The notes beneath the pieces are model-generated. The model saw only the letters and a program-made list of their open reading frames with translations. It did not search any database and was not told the origin of the DNA. From a bacterium (lineage in GTDB: Bacteria > DUMJ01), in assembly GCA_012839925.1 (NCBI GenBank), contig DUMJ01000053.1, positions 1-64,000 of the forward strand: a DNA stretch of 64,000 nucleotides, written 5' to 3'. Below are positions 17,415-27,297 of the stretch, piece by piece. The first letter of the stretch is position 1. Every line of letters begins with the position of its first letter. The position numbers were made by a program, and so were the translations under genes.

Positions 17415-18416
17415 ATGGGTAAGGTAGACATCAATACAGAGGAGATACAGAATATGCCATGGGAAAATAGACCTACAGAGTGTACTGATGTCCTGTGGAG
17501 ATACTCTAAAAATCCGATCATAAAAAGAAATCTTATAAAGAGGTCAAACAGCATCTTTAACAGTGCAGTGGTAAAGTTCGGAGAGAAATTCGCCGGCGTA
17601 TTCAGAGTTGACGACAAAAGCAGATCTATGAATATTCATAGCGGCTTCAGCAATGATGGAATTAACTGGACTCTCAGCGAGGAACCGATAAACTTCATCC
17701 AAAAAACAAGAGACCCGTTAATAAGCAGTTATAAATACGACCCCAGAGTGACCTGGCTTGAAGACAGATACTACCTCACCTGGTGTAACGGATACTACGG
17801 ACCAACTATAGGTGTAGGATATACTTACGACTTTAAGGATTTCTACCAGATTGAAAATGCACTTCTTCCTTATAACAGAAATGGGGTACTTTTCCCAAGA
17901 AAGGTAAATGGTAAATATGCAATGCTAAGCAGACCATCTGATAGAGGACATACTCCATTTGGAGATATATTCTATAGTGAGAGTCCAGATATGATCCACT
18001 GGGGTTGTCACAGATTTGTTATGGCAGCAGGTCATCAGTATTCTGCATGGCAATCCCTCAAGATAGGGGCAGGTCCAACCCCTATAGAGACTAGCGAAGG
18101 ATGGCTCCTTATATATCATGGGGTCCTTCTTTCCTGTAATGGATATGTATACAGTTTTGGATGCGCCCTGCTGGATAATGAAAAACCCTGGATAGTAAAG
18201 TACAGAACTAGAAGCTATTTACTTTCACCACAAGAATACTATGAGTGCGTAGGAGATGTGCCCAATGTGGCATTTCCAGGCGCTGCACTGTGTGATTCTC
18301 AAACAGGAAGAATCGCTATATATTATGGGGGAGCAGATACTGTGGTATGTATCGCTTTTGGATATGTAGAGGAAATTATAGAATATCTAAAAAGCGACGG
18401 GATAAAAATGGTCTAG
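17415..18416 (+). CDS. GH130 family glycosidase/phosphorylase (beta-mannoside phosphorylase-like)
   Basis: A 333-residue cytoplasmic five-bladed beta-propeller enzyme of the GH130 type, which phosphorolyses or hydrolyses beta-mannosides such as mannosyl-glucose or mannosyl-GlcNAc. Family features are [11 protein letters not shown] near residue 30, NSAVVKF, a [16 protein letters not shown] stretch (108-123), [37 protein letters not shown] and the C-terminal [29 protein letters not shown]. The exact substrate cannot be read from the sequence. ATG 17415 is chosen because it follows AGAGGAG at good spacing; the GTG at 17406 lies just after the SD. Single-gene transcript ending in the strong terminator at 18417. 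Confidence 0.88.
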   Translation: MGKVDINTEEIQNMPWENRPTECTDVLWRYSKNPIIKRNLIKRSNSIFNSAVVKFGEKFAGVFRVDDKSRSMNIHSGFSNDGINWTLSEEPINFIQKTRDPLISSYKYDPRVTWLEDRYYLTWCNGYYGPTIGVGYTYDFKDFYQIENALLPYNRNGVLFPRKVNGKYAMLSRPSDRGHTPFGDIFYSESPDMIHWGCHRFVMAAGHQYSAWQSLKIGAGPTPIETSEGWLLIYHGVLLSCNGYVYSFGCALLDNEKPWIVKYRTRSYLLSPQEYYECVGDVPNVAFPGAALCDSQTGRIAIYYGGADTVVCIAFGYVEEIIEYLKSDGIKMV

Positions 18417-18459
18417 TTAGAAAGGGGCTCAGTAGGAACGAGCCCCTTTCTAAATTTTT
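18417..18459. terminator. strong bidirectional terminator
   Basis: A perfect 14-base stem (18417-18430 with 18440-18453) around a 9-base loop, followed by ATTTTT on the plus strand. It sits between the convergent GH130 and 5'-nucleotidase genes and can end both transcripts, including the very long minus-strand run that starts at rpsB. Confidence 0.92.
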
Positions 18460-19993
18460 ACTTAGAGAGGATACGCCCCTCAACCTTAGCATCAATAGGA
18501 GAATGAGTTACTATGTACTCCCTTAAAACTTCATAGTCTACAAAACCAAGATTTATAAAATTAGTTCCCTTCTGAAGGGCGGTATAGCCGTCTCCTCCCT
18601 GGGCTAAGAAGTTATTCGTTACCACCCTATACTGCTTAGATGTATCGATTGGCTGGTATGTCCCATCAGGGTTCTTTACCTCCACACTTACAATACGCTT
18701 CCCCGGTTCAGCATTTGGATCCCAGGTAAATCTTAAACCCGAGACCTGAGGAAATCTACCTGCCAGGTCCTTTACCTGACTTACCCCATTCTCTAGAGCC
18801 TCAATAATCTGTTGTCCGGTAACATCAACAGTAACCAGATAATTCCCAAATGGCAATACTGTCATTATCTGCCCCAGGGTTATCTTCCCCTTAGGTATGG
18901 AAGCCCTTATACCCCCACCGTTCTGTATCGCAATAGTCGCATTAACAATCTTTGCCTTTTCCAGCATAGCATCTGCTATAAGATTTCCAAGATTCGTCTC
19001 CTGAGACCTTACTCTATTTCTATCTCCGTCCAGGTCAGTTAGAGATTCACCAACGGCTGTATTCATCAGTCTGGTAACCGGTTTTTTATAATCTTCCAGC
19101 TTTATCTTACAGAGATTTTCTTCTGGAACTTTGTTATCAACCGGTATTAAACTTCCCTTCCAGCTCTGTATCACCCCGGTTTCGCTGAAAATCACGTCCA
19201 AACGTCCAAGATAATTTCCATACTCATTAGCCTGAACCACCACGGTTGGTGTACTATCATCTGCCACCACCATTGGGTAAGGATTTGGCAGGGTATGAGA
19301 ATGCCCACCAACAATAATATCTATCCCTTCCACTTCTCTGGCAAGCTGAACATCATTATCCCAGCCGATATGTGTAAGAGCAATAATCTTATCTATACCA
19401 GCCGATTCCATCTCTTTGACTATACTCTCTGCCACATCCATATAATCCCTGATAACAATATTCTTTCCCGGGCTGGATATCTCAGCTGTCTCAGGAGTGG
19501 TTAACCCAAAGACACCATACTTCTCATTCCCTTTCTCTATAATGACCCAATTCTTTACACTATCTTTAAGTGGTTCCTCTTTAGAAAAATCAAAATTAGC
19601 GCATAATACAGGGAATCTAGCCTTTCCAATAAAATTCGCCAGAACCTCAGGTCCCAGATCAAACTCATGATTCCCTATGGTCATAGCATCATAACCTATA
19701 TAATTCATAAATCTTACATCAGCAGAACCCTTATAGATTGTGAAATACGGGGTTCCGGAGAAGACATCTCCAGCATCCAGTAAAAGTACATTATCAATAC
19801 CCACCTCTTTTTTGATCTGCTTTACAAGCGTAGCTCTACGAGCTATACCATCCAGATGAGCGTGAGTATCATTGGTATGGAGTATAGTAAGACTATCCAC
19901 CTCAGAACTGAATGTAACCGCCGGTAACAGGAATAGGAGAGACAGAACTACCAAAAGAGAGGTAGTCCACTTGACATTAAACTTTCTGCTCAT
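18458..19993 (-). CDS. secreted 5'-nucleotidase / UDP-sugar hydrolase family protein
   Basis: A 511-residue exported metallophosphoesterase of the UshA/YfkN type, which releases phosphate and nucleosides from nucleotides. A signal peptide covers about residues 1-30. The catalytic domain has LHTNDTHAHLDG, LDAGDVFSG, TIGNHEFDLG and GGHSHTLPNP. The C-terminal substrate domain has QNGGGIRASIPKGKITLGQIMTVLPFGN and NFLAQGGDGYTAL. It lies 26 bases after the GH57 gene with its own SD (GGAGG), last in the long run, ending at the terminator 18417-18459. Its place after sugar genes may only be operon drift. Confidence 0.95.
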   Translation of the reverse strand: MSRKFNVKWTTSLLVVLSLLFLLPAVTFSSEVDSLTILHTNDTHAHLDGIARRATLVKQIKKEVGIDNVLLLDAGDVFSGTPYFTIYKGSADVRFMNYIGYDAMTIGNHEFDLGPEVLANFIGKARFPVLCANFDFSKEEPLKDSVKNWVIIEKGNEKYGVFGLTTPETAEISSPGKNIVIRDYMDVAESIVKEMESAGIDKIIALTHIGWDNDVQLAREVEGIDIIVGGHSHTLPNPYPMVVADDSTPTVVVQANEYGNYLGRLDVIFSETGVIQSWKGSLIPVDNKVPEENLCKIKLEDYKKPVTRLMNTAVGESLTDLDGDRNRVRSQETNLGNLIADAMLEKAKIVNATIAIQNGGGIRASIPKGKITLGQIMTVLPFGNYLVTVDVTGQQIIEALENGVSQVKDLAGRFPQVSGLRFTWDPNAEPGKRIVSVEVKNPDGTYQPIDTSKQYRVVTNNFLAQGGDGYTALQKGTNFINLGFVDYEVLREYIVTHSPIDAKVEGRILSK

Positions 19994-20019
19994 AATTCTT
20001 CACCTCCAGTATTCTGAAT

Positions 20020-21639
20020 CTAACTTTTCTCTATAGGATTGTATAAATAATTAGGGACTTGTTTATTAATCCTCTTATAAACCTCTCTCAGATGAGCTCT
20101 AAAAAGTTCATCAAAGAGTTTATCCTCTTTGACATTATGGTATCTATTATACCACCAGAACCAGTCACTCCCCTCTGCAATTAACAGTTCTCTAAGAGCT
20201 GATTCGTAGGACTTTTCATCGATTTTATCCCTGTAATCTTCAAGATCTTGTCTAGCTCTGGTTAAATAGTCCCAGGCCTTATTTGTAGCAGGCTGCCCTA
20301 TCCATGTATCAAAAGACATATTTATCCATGACCCGGGAGAGATACCATTCAATACATCGTAGTTATTATCTATTTCCATAAAGTTAGAGACAGTTACAGC
20401 TTTTAATCCTGCAGTACTGGATAATCTCTCATATAGAGAAACAAGAAATTCCCAGCCGTTCTCAGGATAATAACTCCAGCAATTTTCCCCATCCAGAGCT
20501 ATCACCACCAGATATTTCTTATCTGAAGGAAGGGAGAATCTGATCTCCTCCAATCTTCTGATTAGATCTATCGCTGCATTTTGAGAGTTCCACCTGGAAT
20601 AATCAAAACTTATAAGGTTAGATAAAAGTTTATCCCTGAAAACCATAGTGATCTTACCACTGGATGTATTAACCAGATAAGGTCTGTATAAAAGTTCAGG
20701 GTTGATTAATCTGCACTCATTATCCCTTAAGTTCTTTCCAAAAGTCTTTGCCAGAATATCCTCATCCGCTATTACCCAGTTAATTCCAGATGATTTTATT
20801 ATGTTCAACGCATCATTACTGACTGCCAGTTCAGATGGCCATATACCAGAAGGTCTTGATCCAAATGAAGATTTATACAAATCTATACCTGATTCAAGCT
20901 GCAGTCTGGCATCCCCGGGGTAGCTGAATTTTAATTCTGGAAGACTATTTATACCAGTTTCCCTCGCCACATCTCTATCTATGAGTAAAGGTAAGATTGG
21001 ATGATAAAAGGGAGATGTGATAATCTCCGCCTGACCTAAATCTACCAGTTCATTATATCTGAGTAATGTCAAACTCATTACTTCCAGCTGTTTCCTTACT
21101 AAAAGGCTCTTATGTCTTTCAGTAAAATGTCCTTCACTTATTAATCTCTTTACTACAGGGTCGTCTCTTCTAAAATGTGGATCAAACCAGACGAGGTTCC
21201 CCCAGACCTGAAGGTCTAGGAAATCCTGATCTGTAAGTTCCTCTATAGCCCTCTCCATCCCGAGAGAATTTACCTTCCTATATAAAGAGTAAAAAGCTGG
21301 ATAGGGTTTTATAAAATATTCGGGGTTTAAGACAAAGGAATTTTCAATTATAAGTCTTTTATCCTCCGGGGTCAACTCTTCTACTGGCTTATTAGTTACA
21401 TCCAGATAAAGGTCACTGGCATAATAGTATATGTAATCGTTTAATTGGGATATCAAAACTGGAGTTATGTTTACAGTATAGTTAACCCTGGGGAAATAGG
21501 CAAGGAGATTAGCCATATAGAAATAATCTTTCACTGCATGCATCCTCGTCCAGGGAAGCATATATTTCCCACTCTCCGGATGTTTATAGGTGGGTTGATG
21601 GTGGTGCCAGATCAAAGCTACATAAAGCACTGAATTCAT
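20020..21639 (-). CDS. GH57 family glucanohydrolase (amylopullulanase/alpha-amylase-like)
   Basis: A 539-residue cytoplasmic GH57 enzyme without a signal peptide. The start is at VALIWHHHQPTY, the GH57 motif 1 (HQP). The nucleophile region GIWPSELAVSNDAL (Glu in W-P-S-E) lies near residue 266, and the later motif VVIALDGENCWSYYP lies near residue 390. This pattern resembles small GH57 alpha-amylases or amylopullulanases rather than the branching enzyme found four kilobases away. It probably trims alpha-glucan or maltodextrin and works with GlgA, the branching enzyme and GalT in the same run. The gap to galT is 11 bases. Confidence 0.92.
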   Translation of the reverse strand: MNSVLYVALIWHHHQPTYKHPESGKYMLPWTRMHAVKDYFYMANLLAYFPRVNYTVNITPVLISQLNDYIYYYASDLYLDVTNKPVEELTPEDKRLIIENSFVLNPEYFIKPYPAFYSLYRKVNSLGMERAIEELTDQDFLDLQVWGNLVWFDPHFRRDDPVVKRLISEGHFTERHKSLLVRKQLEVMSLTLLRYNELVDLGQAEIITSPFYHPILPLLIDRDVARETGINSLPELKFSYPGDARLQLESGIDLYKSSFGSRPSGIWPSELAVSNDALNIIKSSGINWVIADEDILAKTFGKNLRDNECRLINPELLYRPYLVNTSSGKITMVFRDKLLSNLISFDYSRWNSQNAAIDLIRRLEEIRFSLPSDKKYLVVIALDGENCWSYYPENGWEFLVSLYERLSSTAGLKAVTVSNFMEIDNNYDVLNGISPGSWINMSFDTWIGQPATNKAWDYLTRARQDLEDYRDKIDEKSYESALRELLIAEGSDWFWWYNRYHNVKEDKLFDELFRAHLREVYKRINKQVPNYLYNPIEKS

Positions 21640-21650
21640 TATATCTCTCC

Positions 21651-22670
21651 TTATAGAGAATTTATCTCTTCCCTTAGAGTCCTGGCAGCATCTTCAGGTT
21701 TCACCGGATTTATATAAAATCCAGAGCCTAACTCAAAACCGGCTAACTTTGTAATCCTTGGGACAATATTGAAATGCCAGTGAAAGAACTCTGTACCATT
21801 ACCTCTAAAGGGTATGTTATGCAGTATGAAATTGTATGGAGAGTCACTGAGGACAGTCGAAATAGCCAGAAATATAACCTTAAATATCTTGGACAATTCC
21901 ATAATCTCCACCTTACCAATCTTTTCAAACGTAGAGGCATGTTGTTTTGGCAGGATATCCACCTCGTATGGAGATGGCGAGGCAAAAGGTGCAAGAGCTA
22001 TAAAAAGTTCATTCTCATATATCACCCTTTCTCCATCACTCTTATCCTGCCTTATAATATCACAGTATGGGCACCTTTCTTTATATGCGAAATAATCTCT
22101 GGCACCTTCATATTCTTCTAGCACTCTCTTAGGAACCACTGGCAGCGCTATGAGTTGTGAGTGAGGATGTTCCAGAGAAGCACCTGCCTCTGGACCATAG
22201 TTTTTAAATATTATAGCGTATTTAATCTCCGGGTTCCTTGCCTGCTCCAGAATTCTATCCCTGTATGCCCATAGAACCTCCTCTATCTCTCTCTCAGACA
22301 TATTTGCCATCGTGCGGTTATGGTATGGACTCTCTACTATTATCTCGTGAGACCCATAACCGGTGGACATATCGTACATACCGACACCCCTTCTCTCTAA
22401 ATGTGTATCAAGACTTACCGCGGAATATTTATTAGGTATAACTCTTATCCACCAACCCTTAGAATCTTTTTGAGTGCCAGCATGTCTGTAGGACATAAGC
22501 TCTGGGGGGGTCTGGTTCTCGTTCCCTTCACAGAAAGGACATTTATCCAGATATTCAGGGATAGCCGAAGAATCAGGCTTAGGTTTTACAAAATCGCTGG
22601 GTCTCTTAGCCCTCTCTGTTGCTATAATCACCCATCTTCTAGTTACAGGGTCTTTCCGTAGTTCGGACAC
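21651..22670 (-). CDS. galT: galactose-1-phosphate uridylyltransferase
   Basis: A 339-residue HIT-superfamily transferase. It swaps UMP between UDP-glucose and galactose 1-phosphate in the Leloir pathway, or acts as an ADP-glucose-type phosphorylase in some thermophiles. The active-site motif is HPHSQ (in SLEHPHSQLIALP, near residue 160), and a second histidine triad-like stretch FHWHFNI lies near the C-terminus. Zinc ligands are probably in CPFCEGNE (residues 44-51) and CPYCDII. Its place between glgA and a GH57 glucanase leaves open an ADP-glucose or glycogen-linked role, since no galK or galE is in the window. Confidence 0.93.
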   Translation of the reverse strand: MSELRKDPVTRRWVIIATERAKRPSDFVKPKPDSSAIPEYLDKCPFCEGNENQTPPELMSYRHAGTQKDSKGWWIRVIPNKYSAVSLDTHLERRGVGMYDMSTGYGSHEIIVESPYHNRTMANMSEREIEEVLWAYRDRILEQARNPEIKYAIIFKNYGPEAGASLEHPHSQLIALPVVPKRVLEEYEGARDYFAYKERCPYCDIIRQDKSDGERVIYENELFIALAPFASPSPYEVDILPKQHASTFEKIGKVEIMELSKIFKVIFLAISTVLSDSPYNFILHNIPFRGNGTEFFHWHFNIVPRITKLAGFELGSGFYINPVKPEDAARTLREEINSL

Positions 22671-22673
22671 AGA

Positions 22674-24086
22674 TTATACACCTCTTTTCAGATCTAAAAT
22701 CTTCGAATAAAGTTCCATATATTTTTTCGCAGAACTGTCCCAGGAGTGATCTTCAAGCATCACCCTCTTCCTCATATTATAGAATCCATCTCTATCATTC
22801 CAGTATAAATTGAGAGCTCTGTCAATACTCTCTAGCAGAGCGGTATATGTATAATCGAAGAAGACAAAACCGGTTTCCCCTTCTTTCACCGTATCTTTCA
22901 ATCCTCCGACCCCCCTGACTACAGGGATAGTTCCATACTTCATCGCTATCATCTGTCCAAGTCCGCAGGGCTCAAATTTAGACGGCATAAGGAAGAAATC
23001 GGAACCACCATATATGAGATGAGCCAGTTCATTGTCAAACTTCAAATTTATTGAGATCTTTCCAGGGTATGCTTCTCTCATCTGTTCCAGGGTTTTATGG
23101 TAGTATTCTGAGCCAGTCCCCAATATTATCATATATACATCTTTATCCATAAGCTCTGGAATAGCCTGTACAAGGATATCTATACCCTTCTGATCCCAAA
23201 GCCTGCCGATAAAACTGAGCAGGGGTGCTCCCTTATGATATGAAAGCCCCAACTTTTCAAGTAAAAATTTCTTCACATCTTCCTTCTTATCGATTGTATC
23301 TAATGTAAACTTAATTGGAAGATATTTATCATTGCCCGGGTTAAACTCATCCTCATCTATCCCATTTAATATCCCGACCAGGGCATCTGATCTTTTCTTT
23401 AAAAGACCGTCTAAACCACAACCAAACTCTGGGGTCTTGATCTCTTCTGCATAGGTTGGGCTTACTGTATTAATCATATCGCTGTAAACTATCCCAGCCT
23501 TCATAATATTAAATTTACCATAATACTCTACCTCTTCAGGATTAAAGGCACTTTCAGGAAGACTAGAGTATAAAAACATATCCCTGTCGCATACCCCCTG
23601 ATATGCCAGATTATGTATAGAAAAGAGGGTACCCACAGGTTCTTTGTCCCAGAAATACCTTACATAACCCGGGATAATAGCGGTATGCCAATCATTGCAG
23701 TGGATAATATCAGGTTGCAATATCCTGGCTAACTCATAACTGGCTCTGGAGAAGAATATAAATCTCCTCTTATCATCGGGAAAATCATAAGGAGATTCCC
23801 TCTGAAAATATGCACCATTGTTTATCAGATATAAATCCAGCCCTTTCATAAGAGAAAGTTTATCCACATCTGCAGTTTCATTACCGTAACCTAATGGTAC
23901 ATCCAGGACCTTTTGAAATTTACTGGGGGACTTTCCCTGGAAGTCTATCTGGCGATATCCTGGCATAACAACAGATACTGAACAACCCAGTTTTGATAAA
24001 GCCTTAGGCAAAGCACCTGCCACATCGGCAAGACCTCCAACCTTTACAAATGGATTAACCTCACTTGATACAAAAAATATATTCAT
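22674..24086 (-). CDS. glgA: glycogen (starch) synthase GlgA
   Basis: A 470-residue GT5 enzyme that extends alpha-1,4-glucan from ADP-glucose or UDP-glucose. It has the N-terminal substrate motif KVGGLADVAGALPKAL (residues 16-31) and the C-terminal SKFEPCGLGQMIAMKYGTIPVVRGVGGLKDTV motif with the catalytic E-x7-E pattern. The length is close to E. coli GlgA (477). It is 6 bases after the GH57 branching enzyme stop, so the pair forms a glucan-building unit. GlgC is not in the window. Confidence 0.96.
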   Translation of the reverse strand: MNIFFVSSEVNPFVKVGGLADVAGALPKALSKLGCSVSVVMPGYRQIDFQGKSPSKFQKVLDVPLGYGNETADVDKLSLMKGLDLYLINNGAYFQRESPYDFPDDKRRFIFFSRASYELARILQPDIIHCNDWHTAIIPGYVRYFWDKEPVGTLFSIHNLAYQGVCDRDMFLYSSLPESAFNPEEVEYYGKFNIMKAGIVYSDMINTVSPTYAEEIKTPEFGCGLDGLLKKRSDALVGILNGIDEDEFNPGNDKYLPIKFTLDTIDKKEDVKKFLLEKLGLSYHKGAPLLSFIGRLWDQKGIDILVQAIPELMDKDVYMIILGTGSEYYHKTLEQMREAYPGKISINLKFDNELAHLIYGGSDFFLMPSKFEPCGLGQMIAMKYGTIPVVRGVGGLKDTVKEGETGFVFFDYTYTALLESIDRALNLYWNDRDGFYNMRKRVMLEDHSWDSSAKKYMELYSKILDLKRGV

Positions 24087-24092
24087 CCAAAC

Positions 24093-25658
24093 TCACCTCC
24101 AGAAAGACCAGAGTTTTCTCTTAGAAAATATAGAATGTCGCCTCTCTAAGTCCACTATAAATTTCTTATCCTCGTTGGAGAGTTCAGGTTTATTCAGTAA
24201 ATCTATAAGTAACTTCACAAGAGTAAGATGCCCATTAAATCTCCTCTCTCCATAATCTCCAGCGGACTTTGTATATATCAAAAATTCCCAATCAGAACTG
24301 GTAAGCAACAAAAACTCCCTTATAAGCTGGTCCGCAATCCTCTCCTGCCAGCCAGAAAATTCCTTACCAGAGAGGACTCTATCTAACTTATTTTCTATCT
24401 CATAAATCTTCTCCCACATCCATCTGGTATCCTCATTATACCATACATCATGTTTTCCACCCACGCCCCAGCTGGACTCTGGTATCTCAATAGATTCTGT
24501 AGGAGGAAAACTGGCAAGATATCTACTCGGAGTTATTGTCTCTATAATGGGTGAGGAGTCAATTCTTATAAAGAACTCTCTGAGGAAGTCTATACCCTCC
24601 CACCACCAGTGTCCGAACAACTCGGTATCAAAAGGAGTTACTATAACAGGATTAGGAATATCGAGACTTTCCACTGTCCTTTCCAGTCTCCATAGAAAAT
24701 GTCCGGCATGCTCTTTTGTCTTCTTTAACGCAAGATCAGGTATGTATGGCTCTTTAACACCAAGGTCCACATCTGGACCGGTAACTCTCCAGTACTGTAA
24801 TCCAGAACCTTCTTTACGTTTATGGAACTCCCTGTAAAATGCCTCACCAGGATATCCCATATCTTTTGACCATATCTGTCCCGAAAGGTCCCCAGCCCTA
24901 CCAAAAGCAGAGACATTTGAATCTTTTATATAATATGGTCTAAAGACTGAATGATTCTTAGAAAGCGTCAAATTCCCTTTATCTCCACCATAAGGGCTGA
25001 ATACTTTACCACCTGAGATAGCACTCTCTTCGAAAAAGGAAAAGTTGTAACCGACCTCGGACATAAATTTTTCAAGCCCCGGTCTATATGCACATTCTGG
25101 TAGCCACATACCATAGGGTATAATTCCGGTATTACTTATATGTTCTTCTCTACCAACTTTTAGCTGTAACTTTATAGATTTCTCATTCTTTAAAAGGGGA
25201 AGATACGCATGGGTAGCAGATGATGTTATGAGCTCTATAGCACCGTTCTTTGCTAGCTCTGAAATCTTATTAACTATATTCCCACCTAACTCTTCAAAAT
25301 ATCTGAGCCTTTCCTCCAGTATGTCTCTGTAGTAAAAAGTAAGATTGTATAGATCTATTTCTCCGGTATGTTTAAAGTAATCTCTGTCAGCACTGATAAG
25401 TTCCATCTTTCTCAACATATAACTTCTAAAACCATCTATACATTCTGGCATCATTAACTGTGAGAGTAAAACTGGGGTTATACTCAGAGTAACATTCAAT
25501 TTTATCCCTTCATCATGAAGCTCTTCCAGCGTCTTTATCAATGGGATATAAGAGCTGTACATTACCTCGTAAAGCCATTCCTCCCCAAAGGGCCAAACCC
25601 CTTCCCCCTTCACAAATGGGAGATGAGTATGAAGCAAAAGCATAAAGTATCCCTTCAC
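24093..25658 (-). CDS. GH57 1,4-alpha-glucan branching enzyme
   Basis: About 521 residues, the size and build of thermophile GH57 branching enzymes: an N-terminal TIM-barrel-like domain followed by the DUF1957 helical C-terminal domain. Motifs are LLLHTHLPFVKGEG, ITSSATHAYLPLL, GMWLPECAYRPG (nucleophile Glu) and TPFDTELFGHWWWEG (acid Asp and the WWWEG patch). GTG 25658 is chosen as start because a 13-base Shine-Dalgarno AAGGAGGTGATCC (25673-25661) precedes it at 8-base spacing; the GTG at 25667 lies inside that SD. It makes branch points for GlgA, encoded directly downstream. Confidence 0.93.
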   Translation of the reverse strand: MKGYFMLLLHTHLPFVKGEGVWPFGEEWLYEVMYSSYIPLIKTLEELHDEGIKLNVTLSITPVLLSQLMMPECIDGFRSYMLRKMELISADRDYFKHTGEIDLYNLTFYYRDILEERLRYFEELGGNIVNKISELAKNGAIELITSSATHAYLPLLKNEKSIKLQLKVGREEHISNTGIIPYGMWLPECAYRPGLEKFMSEVGYNFSFFEESAISGGKVFSPYGGDKGNLTLSKNHSVFRPYYIKDSNVSAFGRAGDLSGQIWSKDMGYPGEAFYREFHKRKEGSGLQYWRVTGPDVDLGVKEPYIPDLALKKTKEHAGHFLWRLERTVESLDIPNPVIVTPFDTELFGHWWWEGIDFLREFFIRIDSSPIIETITPSRYLASFPPTESIEIPESSWGVGGKHDVWYNEDTRWMWEKIYEIENKLDRVLSGKEFSGWQERIADQLIREFLLLTSSDWEFLIYTKSAGDYGERRFNGHLTLVKLLIDLLNKPELSNEDKKFIVDLERRHSIFSKRKLWSFWR

Positions 25659-25671
25659 TAGGATCACCTCC

Positions 25672-26196
25672 TTAATATTCTATACCAATTCTAGCCTTTA
25701 TCCCCTGTTCATATGGATGTTTAATTTTCTTCATCTCAGTAACAAGATGAGCCAATCTTATTATCTCTTCAGGAGCCCCTCTACCGGTAAGGACAAGCTC
25801 TGTACCGGCAGACTTCTTATTTATCAATTCTATAACCTCTTCCAAAGAGATAAGACCCGCCCGATAAGCTGGAAATATCTCATCTGCAATAACCATATCA
25901 TATTTATCGGAAGAAACGGTTAGAAGTATTCTATTATATAGATCTTTAGCTAAAGATAAATCTTCTTCAGTTGGTTCTCCAATAATAAATCTTCCCATAC
26001 CACCAGGTATAATTTCTAACTCTGGAAACGCCTTTTTTAAGGCGATGACTTCCCCAGAAGGGGAAGAGATAGATTTTATAAACTGAAATATTATAACCTT
26101 CTTCCCTCTACCTAAAGCCCTTAGGGCAAGTCCAAAAGCACATGTAGTCTTTCCCTTTCCATCCCCAGTATATACCTCTACTAATCCTTCCCACAT
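25672..26196 (-). CDS. cobO: corrinoid (cob(I)alamin) adenosyltransferase, CobO/BtuR type
   Basis: A 174-residue P-loop enzyme that transfers adenosyl from ATP to cob(I)alamin. It has the family P-loop GDGKGKTTCAFGLALRALG (residues 11-29), the FIKS motif, DMVIADEIFPAYRAGLI and LTGRGAPEEIIRLAHLVTEM. There are no other cobalamin genes next to it, but a RACo-type corrinoid activator lies at 57611, so the cell uses B12. It overlaps the glycosyltransferase gene upstream by 16 bases. Confidence 0.95.
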   Translation of the reverse strand: MWEGLVEVYTGDGKGKTTCAFGLALRALGRGKKVIIFQFIKSISSPSGEVIALKKAFPELEIIPGGMGRFIIGEPTEEDLSLAKDLYNRILLTVSSDKYDMVIADEIFPAYRAGLISLEEVIELINKKSAGTELVLTGRGAPEEIIRLAHLVTEMKKIKHPYEQGIKARIGIEY

Positions 26197-27296
26197 AGAA
26201 TAATCTCTGCTATATCAAAACTTGCTCTGGGTCTCCCAATTCTCCTGGCATTATTGGACATCTCTGATATCCTCTCGGGATGATTCAAAAGTAACTCTAC
26301 TATTATAGGTACATCACCAAGTTTATTAACCCTTATACCAGCCCCTTCAGTAACAAGATACAGTGCATTAAATTCTTCTTGCCCTGGTATGGGATTAACT
26401 ATAATCATAGGAAGCCCAGCCGCCAGAGTCTCAGAGGAGATAAGCCCTCCAGGCTTAGTAATTATCATATCTGAAGAATACATCATCTCATACACATTAT
26501 TTATAAAGCCAAATACGATTACTGGAATACTCGCTTTATCTCTTATCTTTTCCAATCTCTCCTGAAGGTTTTTATTCTTTCCCGAAACCGCAATAACCTG
26601 AATAGGCAAGGATGTCTCGTTCAAAAATTCAAAAAGGGTATCTATTCCAATATCTAACCAGCTTCCCATAAGGAGTATAGTAAACCTGTTATGGTCAAGA
26701 TGAAATTTGTCTCTAAGCTTTATCTTATCATAACTTTCGGTAAATCTCAAGTCCACGGGAATACCGGTTATATATATCTTTTCTGGTGAAACACCCTCCT
26801 TCATAAGATAGGACATAGTAAACTGGTTAGGAACCATATATTTATCGATTTCTTTGTATACCCAGAAGGGATGTGCCCTAAAATCTGTCACTATTCCAAT
26901 TAATTCTTTTTTCAATCCGTATTCCTGTTTTAGATGGGCAACCATCCCCGAGGGAGATTCATGAGAAGAGACTATCACATCTGGATTATAATCCTCTACA
27001 AGCTTTTTCACTCTACTTACCCCTATATGATGTAAAAAGTCCTTGAGAGTAGTGGAGTCTTCCCCCAGGGTATAGAAATAACCATACAGATTGGGGGCAA
27101 TATTTACTATCCTCTCATAACTCTTAGACACAAGTTTACCCAGGGCGATATTTATATAGTTATACACATCTACTATCTTATATTCAACATCTTCCTTACA
27201 TCTTTCCTTGCTAATTATATTCAGGGCATTAGCTACAGACTCTATAGCCTTATTATGCCCTGTCCCTATGCTGGCGGTGAGAAAGAGTATCCTCAT
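26181..27296 (-). CDS. MGDG-synthase-like glycosyltransferase (GT28; diacylglycerol glucosyltransferase type)
   Basis: A 371-residue GT-B enzyme. The N-terminus FLTASIGTGHNKAIESVANAL is the MGDG synthase N-terminal (DUF) motif. The C-terminal half has the nucleotide-sugar motif SDMIITKPGGLISSETLAAGLPMIIVNPIPGQEEFNALYL, very similar to UgtP/MGD and MurG. It probably attaches sugar to diacylglycerol to make membrane glycolipid. A role in a different lipid or polyprenyl glycoside is possible. It follows proS by 1 base and sits in a run that also holds cdsA and uppS, which are lipid genes. Confidence 0.88.
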   Translation of the reverse strand: MRILFLTASIGTGHNKAIESVANALNIISKERCKEDVEYKIVDVYNYINIALGKLVSKSYERIVNIAPNLYGYFYTLGEDSTTLKDFLHHIGVSRVKKLVEDYNPDVIVSSHESPSGMVAHLKQEYGLKKELIGIVTDFRAHPFWVYKEIDKYMVPNQFTMSYLMKEGVSPEKIYITGIPVDLRFTESYDKIKLRDKFHLDHNRFTILLMGSWLDIGIDTLFEFLNETSLPIQVIAVSGKNKNLQERLEKIRDKASIPVIVFGFINNVYEMMYSSDMIITKPGGLISSETLAAGLPMIIVNPIPGQEEFNALYLVTEGAGIRVNKLGDVPIIVELLLNHPERISEMSNNARRIGRPRASFDIAEIILCGKD

Positions 27297-27297
27297 A

